Assembly: GCA_900317365.1 (NCBI GenBank)
Contig: ONGM01000018.1
Coordinates: forward strand, 1-45,685
Length of the DNA: 45,685 nt
Origin: an uncultured Planctomycetota bacterium
GTDB lineage: Bacteria; Planctomycetota; Planctomycetia; Pirellulales; Thermoguttaceae
Direction of reading: 5' to 3'
In this document: positions 9,319 through 17,408 of the stretch, piece after piece
Position numbering within the stretch: position 1 is the first letter of the stretch
Layout: every line of letters begins with the position of its first letter
Position numbers and translations under genes: made by a program
Notes under the pieces: generated by a model
The model's input: only the letters and a program-made list of their open reading frames with translations
Databases searched by the model: none
Told to the model about the DNA's origin: nothing

Positions 9319-9347
9319 AGTATATCAAAACGCAATCTCAATTGCAA
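9319..9347 (-). promoter_or_regulatory. Sigma-70-type promoter of the defence operon
   Basis: Read on the minus strand: -35 TTGCAA (9342-9347), a 17-nt spacer, and -10 TATACT (9319-9324). Transcription would begin near 9312, leaving a leader of about 78 nt before the CsoR-like gene. Confidence 0.65.
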
Positions 9348-9530
9348 ACGCGCGGTCGAACAATAAAAATTAACGCCATGGATTTTAGCGTCTACGCATG
9401 TTTTTTGATTTATAGCAGAAAAATTAAAGATGAGCTTGGATGCGGTCGATAGGATAACAAGGATTGTTTTGATTGTTCGTCCTCCTTTTATTCATTCACC
9501 AAGCTCAATCAAAAAAGTGAGACAACCGCT

Positions 9531-9881
9531 ATGAAAAAGACGCTTCGTGATTCGACAAAATTGCATCGCCGCGCGTTTTGTTCGCTATTGACATTCGCGG
9601 CGTTCAATTACGGGGTATTGGGACTTTCCGGTTGTTCCGCGTTCAAAAGTCAAAAGAAGAAAGACTCCTCGCGAGACGAAGAGTTTGAAATTGACGAAAA
9701 CGAGGACCAAGACGACGAACGTAGCGTCTTTGATTCTGAACGCAAAAAAGAAAAAGAAATGTCCGATTTCCTCGCTGAAAATGGTCGAAAAAGCGGTTCC
9801 AAACGAGGAAAAGTTCGCCCTGGCGACGATTTTTTACTCAGTAGTAAGGCAAAAGAAATATACGCCAATACCGAACGCTAG
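9531..9881 (+). CDS. Small acidic lipoprotein, unknown function
   Basis: A 116-residue protein. The N-terminus is a lipoprotein signal: basic MKKTLRDSTKLHRR, a hydrophobic stretch (about 16-30), and a lipobox LSGC with the cysteine near residue 35. The mature part is low-complexity and highly charged (clusters of D, E and K), with no recognisable domain, so it may be a disordered envelope tether. It is the first gene in a plus-strand run, 82 bp before amrS, and diverges from the defence operon. The region between (9348-9530) shows no further feature that I can support. I do not recognise a family. Confidence 0.6.
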   Translation: MKKTLRDSTKLHRRAFCSLLTFAAFNYGVLGLSGCSAFKSQKKKDSSRDEEFEIDENEDQDDERSVFDSERKKEKEMSDFLAENGRKSGSKRGKVRPGDDFLLSSKAKEIYANTER

Positions 9882-9963
9882 GCGAATGGCCTCTACTTAT
9901 AAACGACCTTGTCTAACTTAAATAAAACGTCAAGCGTCGTTCGATTCAATCAGGAGACGACGC

Positions 9964-11175
9964 ATGGATTTTAACGACGATCAATCATACGCGCTAGTCG
10001 ACAGGCAGGCGATCATTGCGAACCGCGTCCCCGCGCGATGGTGCAGAACGCTCCCCGACGCCGAGGGCGAGCGAGCCGTGCGTCCGGAGTACTCCTTCGC
10101 GCAATCGCAAACTAACGGCGGAACCTACTCGTTCGTCTCACCCGCTCCCGTAAACAAGGCGCAGGACGAAAGCCAGGCTACACGCGTTCAGTGCCAACTC
10201 TGTCCGAAGTTCTGCGCGATAGCGCCCGGAAAGACAGGCGCCTGTTCGGCTAGAATAAACTATGACGGGCGTCTGTACGCGCGTTTCTACGGGCGACCAG
10301 CGTCCGTTGCGATCGATCCGATTGAAAAAAAGCCGCTGTATCATTTTCTACCGGGAACGCCGATCCTGTCGTTAGGGACAAAAGGTTGTAATCTCTCATG
10401 TAAGTTCTGTCAGAACTGGACGCTTTCCACGCCGTTGCCAGTCGGCGAGGAGGTCTCGACGATTTTAACTCCGAAACAAATCGTCGACGTCGCGAAAGCG
10501 AAAGGCTGTCAAAGCGTCGCGTTCACCTACAACGAGCCGACGATTTGGGCCGAATTCGTCGTCGACGCCGCTAGACTGTGCCGCAAAGAGAACATAAAAA
10601 CGGTCGCGGTTACGAACGGCATGATCGTCGGCAAGGCGCGCGAGACGTTTTACGACGCGATCGACGCGGCAAACGTCGATTTAAAGTCGTTTTCGCCTGA
10701 CTTCTATCGCGAGTTGACCGGCGGCGACCTGAACGTCGTCAAGGAAACGCTAGAGTTTATCGCAAAGAAAACCAACGTATGGCTCGAAACGACGACCTTG
10801 CTCATTCCAACCTGCAACGATTCCGACGATGAAATCAGAACCTTATCTCGCTGGCTTGTTGAATCGCTAGGCGCCCGAGTCCCGCTCCACTTTTCCGCAT
10901 TCTTCCCGACCTATAAATTAACGTCCCTTCCCCGAACTCCAGCGTCAACCTTGCACCGCGCGGCGGAAATCGCGAAGGAAGAAGGCGTCGAATTCGTCTA
11001 CTTAGGCAACGTCGACGATAAAGCGGGACGAACAACCGTTTGTCCAAATTGCCGTCGAGCGCTTATAGAAAGAACTGCGTCTTATAAAACGTCGATAACC
11101 TCGTTCCTTGAAATCGACGCATCCCGTCATGCGACGTGCAAGAATTGTGGGCATAAAATCCCCGGGGTCTTTTAG
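9964..11175 (+). CDS. amrS: AmmeMemoRadiSam system radical SAM enzyme (AmrS-like)
   Basis: A 403-residue protein with a good ribosome site (AGGAGA about 8 nt before the ATG). The radical SAM cluster motif is C142-x3-C146-x2-C149 (GCNLSCKFCQNW), preceded by a cysteine-rich module (C77, C80, C84, C94) typical of AmrS and pyruvate-formate-lyase-activase-like proteins. Further conserved patches are AFTYNEPTIW and VDLKSF. The C-terminus adds a zinc ribbon (CPNC and CKNC). The first 70 residues are an extension not typical of the family. AmrS proteins usually accompany AMMECR1 and Memo partners; none is in this window. Exact reaction unknown in general; an activase-like radical function in an anaerobe is expected from the family. 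Confidence 0.85.
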   Translation: MDFNDDQSYALVDRQAIIANRVPARWCRTLPDAEGERAVRPEYSFAQSQTNGGTYSFVSPAPVNKAQDESQATRVQCQLCPKFCAIAPGKTGACSARINYDGRLYARFYGRPASVAIDPIEKKPLYHFLPGTPILSLGTKGCNLSCKFCQNWTLSTPLPVGEEVSTILTPKQIVDVAKAKGCQSVAFTYNEPTIWAEFVVDAARLCRKENIKTVAVTNGMIVGKARETFYDAIDAANVDLKSFSPDFYRELTGGDLNVVKETLEFIAKKTNVWLETTTLLIPTCNDSDDEIRTLSRWLVESLGARVPLHFSAFFPTYKLTSLPRTPASTLHRAAEIAKEEGVEFVYLGNVDDKAGRTTVCPNCRRALIERTASYKTSITSFLEIDASRHATCKNCGHKIPGVF

Positions 11176-11361
11176 CCTATTTTATCCAACCGCGTCAAAA
11201 CGCAACTTCAAACTCATATTTACAACGGACGAAAAAAAGCCTAAAATTCCCCTAGCTCACGGGTCATTGCACTTCGCAAAGAGTCAAATCACGCGCAAAA
11301 ATCCTGAAATGGATCATTTGTTCAACCTTGTGATAACATTGAATAATAATTGAGGCATAAG

Positions 11362-13098
11362 ATGCGTCAAAGAAATATACGTTTTTACGCGATAAATTGC
11401 GGACGTTTAGCGTTCGCATTCTTTCTGTGTCTTGTTGCGTCGATCGCAAACGCGCAATCCGACTCAAACTCTGCGCGTTTTGTCGCTCCGCGCTTCAATG
11501 GGTTGAACTCAAACGCGCCGGACGTTCAAGCGGGAACGTCGGACGACGCGTCGACTCTTGCCAATGAAGAAACTGCGACGGAAGACGAAAACGTTTTAAC
11601 CAACGTCGAGCTTTCTGAGGACGAAACGATCTCTGCGGCCAAAGTTGACGTAACGCGCGGAGAACAATCGAACGGCGTTCAAAGAGAACCTTACGACGTC
11701 TACAAAGAAAACGGCGTCTATTTTGAGGACTGGGACGAACCCGAAGTTGTTCTCGTCTTTACCGGCATTATGAACGGTTACATTGAGCCGTGCGGTTGCG
11801 CCGGAATGGAACGCATGAAAGGCGGGCTTAGTCGCCGTCAGACCTTCTTGAAGGATCTGCGAGATAATCGCGGATGGAAGACGATTTTGATTGACGCAGG
11901 ACAAATCACTGTCGGGTTTGGCGTTCAGGAAGAGCTAAAATTTGACATGGCGATGAATGCGTTTCAACTCATGCAGTATGACGTCGTCGGCATTGGCAAA
12001 AGCGAGCTTCGGTTCCCCGCGCCGTTTCTTCTCATGTACACGGCCCCAACCTCGTCCTCAACTCAGAGCTATTTTACTTCTGCCAACGTCGGAGTCTACG
12101 GCTTCCACCCGACGTATACCTTGCCTTTCAAGATCGTCGAAAGAGGCGGAAAAAAGATTTCCGTAACCTCGGTTATTTGCCACAACGAAGAGGTTGAAAG
12201 ACGGGATGAAAATATTCATTACGAAGATCCCGAAATCAAACTGAACGAAGTAATGGCGAAACTCCGGAAGGAAAATTGCGATTCGAACGTTCTTATCGTT
12301 CATGGTCCGGAGGAAGAAATGGAGCGTCTCGCAAAGAAATTCCCCTTCTTCGACTATATCGTTGCGTCAGACGGACCGAGCGAGCCTCCGGCGGAGCTAC
12401 GTGAAATTAACGACAATCAAAAAGTCGTTGAAGTTGGCGAAAAGGGGAAATACGCAATTGTCGTCGGCTATTTTAAGGACGGCTCCACTCGATATCAGCG
12501 AGTCGCGCTCGATTCGCGTTACGAATCGTCCCCTGAGATCACGCTGTTAATGAAAGACTATCAATCGATCTTAAAGGGACTCATTGTTTCGAAAGGGATT
12601 AAACGCGGTCTCGGGATCAACCCCGCGAGTTCGCCGATGGCGGACAAACTCGGCAAATACGTCGGCGCGCAGAAGTGCCGTTCGTGCCATGAGGACGCGT
12701 ATCGCACTTGGGCAAAATCTAAACACGCCACCGCTTGGAAGTCGCTCACGGAAACGGCGAATCCCCCTCGAGACTTCGACCCTGAATGCATTGGATGCCA
12801 CGTCGTCGGATGGAACGGTATTCAACATTTTCCGTATGTCGACGGTTTTGAAACGGAGGAAACGACGCCCCGTCTCGCCAACGTAGGTTGCGAAAGTTGC
12901 CACGGTCCAGGCGAACGACACATCGAGTTAGAACTCGGCGACGACGAAAAAGCTCAAGAACGCGCTCGCGCTTTAATGAGACTTGGCGACGAGGTCAGAA
13001 AAGTCTGCTACTCGTGCCATGACGGCGACAATAGTCCGGAATTTGAGTTTGAAACGTACTATCCGTTGATTGATCACTCAGAAGAAGACGACGAATAA
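11362..13098 (+). CDS. Exported tetrahaem cytochrome c with degenerate metallophosphatase-like N-domain
   Basis: The ATG at 11362 follows a GAGG site; a TTG at 11350 is also in frame. The 578-residue product begins with a signal peptide (about 1-32, ending in NAQS). Residues about 125-400 resemble the UshA/5'-nucleotidase-type metallophosphatase fold, but the usual DxHG and GNHE motifs read as TGIMNG and GKSE, so metal ligands seem lost; EPCGCAG is a conserved-looking cysteine patch. The C-terminal part has four c-haem sites, CRSCH (C439), CIGCH (C476), CESCH (C510) and CYSCH (C549), as in cytochrome c554-type electron carriers. It should act in the periplasm. A terminator hairpin follows. 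The substrate is unknown. Confidence 0.75.
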   Translation: MRQRNIRFYAINCGRLAFAFFLCLVASIANAQSDSNSARFVAPRFNGLNSNAPDVQAGTSDDASTLANEETATEDENVLTNVELSEDETISAAKVDVTRGEQSNGVQREPYDVYKENGVYFEDWDEPEVVLVFTGIMNGYIEPCGCAGMERMKGGLSRRQTFLKDLRDNRGWKTILIDAGQITVGFGVQEELKFDMAMNAFQLMQYDVVGIGKSELRFPAPFLLMYTAPTSSSTQSYFTSANVGVYGFHPTYTLPFKIVERGGKKISVTSVICHNEEVERRDENIHYEDPEIKLNEVMAKLRKENCDSNVLIVHGPEEEMERLAKKFPFFDYIVASDGPSEPPAELREINDNQKVVEVGEKGKYAIVVGYFKDGSTRYQRVALDSRYESSPEITLLMKDYQSILKGLIVSKGIKRGLGINPASSPMADKLGKYVGAQKCRSCHEDAYRTWAKSKHATAWKSLTETANPPRDFDPECIGCHVVGWNGIQHFPYVDGFETEETTPRLANVGCESCHGPGERHIELELGDDEKAQERARALMRLGDEVRKVCYSCHDGDNSPEFEFETYYPLIDHSEEDDE

Positions 13099-13116
13099 TA
13101 GGTCGTTAGATTATTC

Positions 13117-13167
13117 AAGAAAGCTTGTTATCGAACATGACTCTTCAATTGGATAACAAGCTTTCTT
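13117..13167 (+). terminator. Long perfect inverted repeat after the cytochrome gene
   Basis: A perfect 16-bp stem (AAGAAAGCTTGTTATC, 13117-13132, with its complement at 13152-13167) and a 19-nt loop, followed by an A/T-rich stretch. It ends just before the -35 of the next promoter. It probably terminates the cytochrome transcript, although the loop is large. Confidence 0.6.
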
Positions 13168-13175
13168 ATTATTTC

Positions 13176-13203
13176 TTGACGTTGCGCTCCGGATTGGTAT
13201 AAT
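13176..13203 (+). promoter_or_regulatory. Strong promoter with extended -10
   Basis: -35 TTGACG (13176-13181), a 16-nt spacer and -10 TATAAT (13198-13203) preceded by TGG, an extended -10. Transcription would start near 13210, which rules out the GTG at 13206 and supports the ATG at 13296 as start of the next gene. Confidence 0.8.
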
Positions 13204-13295
13204 ACGTGTGGACTTGGACGTCCCCTTGTATTCTGTTTCGGTCAAAGCTGCGTAATCGGTCAATTCGACTGACAAATGTCTCGGAGAGTGTTTCC

Positions 13296-15344
13296 ATGTT
13301 TTTCAAGCGCGAAACGAAAGATCAACGTGAAATAGAGAGAAAAGATTCAAACGACTCTTTAATGGACTCTTTAAAGGTCGGAGTCGCGGAAGTGGATCCG
13401 AACCACAGAATCATTCGGTATAATCGTTCGTTCTTTGATATGTTCAATCGATCGGATTCAGACGCCGACTGGCACGAGCGATTGGTTCGTTTGGATTTCT
13501 ACAATGTGATTGGTCATCTTTTCTTCGAGTCCGGTTGCTACGCGCCGTTTCACTTTGTGAAAAAAACTCAGGAAATGAAGACGGCGATTCTCGTCAATAA
13601 CGATAGTCCGGCAAGCGGCATCAATCTTGCGTATTTTGGAGGAGAAAACGATTCATATTCGAACGAAACAAAGAGCTTTGAGTTATTTGTTTCTCCACAT
13701 GATCGGAATTTTCTCGTTGAAATTCTGGATCGTTCCGAAAACGCACACCTTGAAAAGCGAATGCAAGTTCTAAAAAACGCCGGCGCCGAACTCATGTCGA
13801 CAATCGATCGAAAGCTGTGTCATCTTCCGGTCGAGGAACAAAAGGAAGAGCTGAAACAAATCATTACGGAACATATGCGAGCAACTCTACGCTACGACGT
13901 TGTCGAAATACGCATTCTCGGCGAAGACGAAGTTTCGCTTCTCCCTTATTTAAGCTTTGGAGTCGCTCCGGATAACGCCAAACGCGTTTTGAAAATCAGT
14001 TCCGATCAACAAGGAATCACAGGCTACGTCGCGGACACCGGGCAGGAATACATTTGCAACGACACCTTGAACGATCCGCACTATATCGAAGGAGCGATCA
14101 ACGCGCGTTCTTCCCTCACGGTTCCGCTCATTTATGACAACCAGGTAACAGGCGTCGTCAACGTTGAACGCGCCGGCGCTGAAAGTGAAGACGACGACAA
14201 TCGGGAAAACGGCGAACCGCAAGATCCCAAACGAAGAGGGAAGATTATTCCATTTACGCAACAAGACGCGCTCTTTTTAAAGCTTTACGCCAAAGATTTG
14301 GCGTTTGCCCTACACATGTTGCACTTTTCCCAATTGCAGCGCGACCGAGCGCGAGAATTCTGCGCCGATAGCATTGAAAGCAACCTCCGCGAAAAGCTTG
14401 ACGATCTCTTTCTTCTGATTCACTCGCTACGATCGAAACTCCAAGTCACAGATCTCGCCTGCGGGCAAAACGACGTCACAGAGCGTTGCGAAACTGCATT
14501 CGGCGACCTTTCGGAAAGCTACGTAGCGCTCAAGTCAGCCTATGAGAATTTGATTGACTTTGTCAAATTCGCATCAAAAGAACAAATTCGACAGTATCAG
14601 CAACTCCAAGCCGATTCCAAACGCATCACTCTTGAAGAAACGCTACAACAAGTCTCAAAGGGCCAATCGCAGAAGAAATTGCTCGAGACCTATAGGGAGA
14701 TCAAGGGCTTCTTCTTCGCGCACAAATCAAAATTCCTTATTGTGAGTCCGCAAAATAGGGAAGAAATAGGTTTTGACCAGTGGTTGAAAGAACTAGGCGC
14801 TCGAATCGACGTCGCGCCGTCGACGGAGATTGCACTCTCCGCGTTGCAACGCGGAGATTATGACTTTGTCATTATTCACAAGTATGGAGACGGCGGCCCC
14901 GGGGTGAAAGGCGGTCTCTATTTCACACGCGAAGAAACCAGTTCTGAAAACATTGAAAAGATGGGCGTCAATAGTAGCGGACGAAGTCCCATTGATATCC
15001 ATCGAAGCGGGTACTTCGAAACGATCGCCGGCGACGACTACGACGCTTCGTTACGACAAAGGGTCGCCCAACAACTTCAAAACGGAGAACGCGACGCGTA
15101 CTTCTTTGCTAGGGCGTTGATCGATTTAAACCTCGACAAGCGTCCAACGTGTCTCTTCACGACTATCAATGGAGAATACGACGGCACTCACGTGTACGTT
15201 GATATGAATGAATCTTTGGACGTCAAAGTCGGTAAACCTTTTCTCCTCGACAATAACGGCTTTCCAACCGCCACAACATTTATGACGATACTCGCCGAGG
15301 CCATTAAATGTCGTCAGGCAAAAACATCCTCGAAGTCAGAATGA
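13296..15344 (+). CDS. PAS-GAF signalling protein with C-terminal pseudo-receiver domain
   Basis: The ATG at 13296 has GGAGAG 7 nt upstream; 682 residues. Residues about 20-145 look like a PAS domain (VGVAEVDPNHRIIRYNRSFF). Residues about 185-355 are a GAF domain (GITGYVADTGQEYICND, then SSLTVPLIYDNQVTGVVNVE). A helical region follows (about 370-480), reminiscent of a dimerisation helix but without a phosphorylatable HisKA motif or an ATPase domain. The C-terminal part begins like a receiver domain (FLIVSPQNREEIGF), but the strand that should carry the phospho-Asp reads FVIIHKYG, so it is probably not phosphorylated. No signal peptide is seen, so it is cytoplasmic. The stop overlaps the start of the GNAT gene, which suggests joint expression. 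The ligand is unknown. Confidence 0.7.
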   Translation: MFFKRETKDQREIERKDSNDSLMDSLKVGVAEVDPNHRIIRYNRSFFDMFNRSDSDADWHERLVRLDFYNVIGHLFFESGCYAPFHFVKKTQEMKTAILVNNDSPASGINLAYFGGENDSYSNETKSFELFVSPHDRNFLVEILDRSENAHLEKRMQVLKNAGAELMSTIDRKLCHLPVEEQKEELKQIITEHMRATLRYDVVEIRILGEDEVSLLPYLSFGVAPDNAKRVLKISSDQQGITGYVADTGQEYICNDTLNDPHYIEGAINARSSLTVPLIYDNQVTGVVNVERAGAESEDDDNRENGEPQDPKRRGKIIPFTQQDALFLKLYAKDLAFALHMLHFSQLQRDRAREFCADSIESNLREKLDDLFLLIHSLRSKLQVTDLACGQNDVTERCETAFGDLSESYVALKSAYENLIDFVKFASKEQIRQYQQLQADSKRITLEETLQQVSKGQSQKKLLETYREIKGFFFAHKSKFLIVSPQNREEIGFDQWLKELGARIDVAPSTEIALSALQRGDYDFVIIHKYGDGGPGVKGGLYFTREETSSENIEKMGVNSSGRSPIDIHRSGYFETIAGDDYDASLRQRVAQQLQNGERDAYFFARALIDLNLDKRPTCLFTTINGEYDGTHVYVDMNESLDVKVGKPFLLDNNGFPTATTFMTILAEAIKCRQAKTSSKSE

Positions 15345-15832
15345 AGAATAACGTCACCGTTAGATCGATGCGACAAGACGACCTATCAAGACTCGTCGCC
15401 ATCTGGAATGAAATAGTCGGAGACGGCGTCGCGTTTCCGCAAGAAGACGCGCTCACATTGGAATCAGGCAAGTCGTTTTTCGAGTCGCAAAGTTACGTCG
15501 GCGTTGGCGAACTTCAAGGGAAGGTCGTCGGTTTATACGTTCTTCATCCGAATAACGTCGGACGTTGCGGTCATCTTTGCAACACGAGCTACGCAGTAAC
15601 GTCAACGGCGCGCGGTCGCGGCGTCGGGGAGGCGCTCGTTAACGATTCCCTAAAAAAAGGCAAGGCTCTGGGGTTTCGCATTCTGCAATTTAACGCCGTC
15701 GTGGAGTCGAACGAAAGCGCACGACGACTCTACCACAAACTTGGTTTCATCCAATTAGGCGTTATTCCCGGCGGGTTCCGTATGAAAGACGGACATTATG
15801 AAAATATTTGTCCATATTATCACTTACTCTAA
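15341..15832 (+). CDS. GNAT-family N-acetyltransferase
   Basis: A 163-residue protein whose ATG overlaps the TGA of the PAS-GAF gene (ATGA at 15341-15344); a start at 15308 inside the previous gene is possible but less likely. The acetyl-CoA-binding signature is VTSTARGRGVGEALVNDSL, followed by the family's C-terminal NESARRLYHKLGF patch. It resembles the phosphinothricin/ribosomal-protein-type single-domain GNAT enzymes. The substrate cannot be read from the sequence. Translational coupling suggests it acts on, or with, the upstream sensor protein, which is inference. Confidence 0.85.
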   Translation: MKNNVTVRSMRQDDLSRLVAIWNEIVGDGVAFPQEDALTLESGKSFFESQSYVGVGELQGKVVGLYVLHPNNVGRCGHLCNTSYAVTSTARGRGVGEALVNDSLKKGKALGFRILQFNAVVESNESARRLYHKLGFIQLGVIPGGFRMKDGHYENICPYYHLL

Positions 15833-15861
15833 CCTGAAACTTCACGTCGCGCCATGCGATC

Positions 15862-15890
15862 TTGCAAACGGTATTTGCAACGTTATAACG
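15862..15890. repeat. Two adjacent palindromes
   Basis: TTGCAAA-CGGTA-TTTGCAA (15862-15880) is directly followed by the perfect palindrome CGTTATAACG (15881-15890). There is no T-run, so they are not a clear terminator. They may be protein-binding sites or a weak transcript end for the GNAT gene. Confidence 0.4.
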
Positions 15891-15979
15891 TCGTATTATG
15901 AACGTTGGACACATTAGTCTTATCGTTGTTGTCAAGAAAAGACGGTTAATACTTTTGGAAAAGATCAACGGCGTCAACT

Positions 15980-16030
15980 ATCAAGTTTGATTTTTATTTG
16001 ACACGTCGTTAATTATCGCAATAATATAAT
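15980..16030 (+). promoter_or_regulatory. Promoter and candidate operator of the SorC-type regulator
   Basis: A consensus -35 TTGACA (15998-16003) is followed by ATAATATAAT (16021-16030), giving a -10 of ATAATA or TAATAT at a spacing of 17-18. Just upstream lies ATCAAGTTTGAT (15980-15991), five-base arms around GT, a plausible operator for autoregulation. Confidence 0.55.
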
Positions 16031-16139
16031 TGAGTCGTCGCGCGTGGAGGTTAATTCCATCTGCGGCAAAAGCAAAACTTCGTTAGAGAACTTCGTATTT
16101 AAATCCTTTGCGACCTATTCGGCAGAAAGAGATCTCGTC

Positions 16140-17324
16140 ATGAATTCCCCGAGAAATGGAAATAACGGTTCTCGAAGAAAAGAGATTCCGATCAACGAAG
16201 AAAGCGATGAATTCGTCTACGCCGCCGTAGAGAAGTTTTTTGGGCAGTTGGAAAATAAAGCGTCTAATTCAAACGCAACCGATCGCGAAGCAAATTCAAG
16301 CAAAGTCAATACGCGAAACGCGGCGGAAGAACTCAGCAAGCAATTCAATCGAAAGGTCACGCGCGAACGAATTTATCCGCTCCTTTGGGAAGGGCTTCGT
16401 CGTAAGTTTGTTACGATGAATCCTCCTATTAGCGAAAACTTACAAAATCAACTCGCGGAAAAATTCGGATTGAAAGATTCCGACAAGGAAATTCGCGTTG
16501 TCAACGTCGTCGGTAAGGACGCGTCAACTCACGTAGTTCACTCAACGGCGGACTACGTCGTACAACTGATCGAAAGAGTGCAACAAGAAAAGAACGAGAA
16601 GGCGGCGGACGAAGGCAAGGATCCCGCCGACGTTCGCGTTCACGTCGGTATTGGCGCCGGGTACGTCGCGGAAATCTTGGCAGAACGACTTGCAACGCGC
16701 GCATTGACCGATAATCCCAAACTCACGCTGCACGCGCTCACGCCCGGCGGGTTCTATGTCGAACGACAAGAGAATTCGCCCACTGCGTATTTTCTCAGAT
16801 TTGCGGACAAACAACTTGACGTCAAGTGTCGCGGAATGTTCTCGCCCCCTGCGGTCTCCGACCAAAACTACGATAAAATGCGGCAGAATCCCGCCCTTAA
16901 GGGAAACTTTGTTGAACGAGAAAACATTGACATCCTCGTTACGTCCCTCGCGACGGCGGAAGACGAGCATGGACTCGTAAGGCGTTATTTCGATTACCTC
17001 AAAGAGAACGGGTATTTCGAAAAAGACGTCAACGAAGAACTCACGCAAAAGGGTTGGTGCGGCGACGTGCTCTTCCAACCGTATTCGGCGACCGAGCCCA
17101 TTTCCGGTTCATTGCGCACTATTGCGCTCTTTACGCTGGACGAACTCTTGGAATTCTCGCGCAAACCCGGAAAGCACGTCGTTCTCGTTGGCGCTCCATG
17201 CCACGACTGTGACAAACTCAAAACGAAAGCGCTCTTGCCGCTACTGAAAGAGCCGCGTCTTAGAATGTGGACTCAACTCTTTATCGACCGAAGAACGGCC
17301 GTCGATCTTTTAAATCGCGAATAG
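16140..17324 (+). CDS. SorC-family sugar-binding transcriptional regulator
   Basis: The chosen ATG at 16140 gives 394 residues; the frame is open from a GTG at 16044, and the start is uncertain (see the finding on the GGAGG at 16046). Residues about 60-105 resemble a helix-turn-helix (AAEELSKQFNRKVTRERIYP). The rest matches the SorC/DeoR C-terminal phosphosugar-binding domain: VHVGIGAGYVAEILAERLA, a central CRGMFSPP, then GWCGDVLFQPYS and VVLVGAPCHDC. Such regulators bind a sugar phosphate and control transport or catabolism genes. The convergent DUF4432 epimerase-like gene could be linked to the same sugar, but they share no promoter. Assignment is from pattern; effector unknown. Confidence 0.65.
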   Translation: MNSPRNGNNGSRRKEIPINEESDEFVYAAVEKFFGQLENKASNSNATDREANSSKVNTRNAAEELSKQFNRKVTRERIYPLLWEGLRRKFVTMNPPISENLQNQLAEKFGLKDSDKEIRVVNVVGKDASTHVVHSTADYVVQLIERVQQEKNEKAADEGKDPADVRVHVGIGAGYVAEILAERLATRALTDNPKLTLHALTPGGFYVERQENSPTAYFLRFADKQLDVKCRGMFSPPAVSDQNYDKMRQNPALKGNFVERENIDILVTSLATAEDEHGLVRRYFDYLKENGYFEKDVNEELTQKGWCGDVLFQPYSATEPISGSLRTIALFTLDELLEFSRKPGKHVVLVGAPCHDCDKLKTKALLPLLKEPRLRMWTQLFIDRRTAVDLLNRE

Positions 17325-17343
17325 CGAATCGATTCGAACCCAA

Positions 17344-17396
17344 AAAACGGACGACGCGCCGAAGAAGACTATTGGCGCGTCGTCCGTTTTTACTTT
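17344..17396. terminator. Bidirectional terminator between convergent genes
   Basis: A perfect 17-bp stem, AAAACGGACGACGCGCC (17344-17360) with its complement (17374-17390) and a 13-nt loop. The T-run on the plus strand (17387-17391) and the A-run on the left (T-run on the minus strand) make it usable from both sides. Confidence 0.9.
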
Positions 17397-17408
17397 AACG
17401 AGACTAAA

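Noticed and set aside
13206..13295. N-terminal extension of the PAS-GAF protein from a GTG
   Set aside because: The GTG lies within the promoter and before the likely transcription start; the ATG at 13296 has a strong ribosome site.
15762..15977. Small minus-strand frame (71 residues) after the GNAT gene
   Set aside because: It overlaps the GNAT 3' end, has no convincing ribosome site and no recognisable motif.
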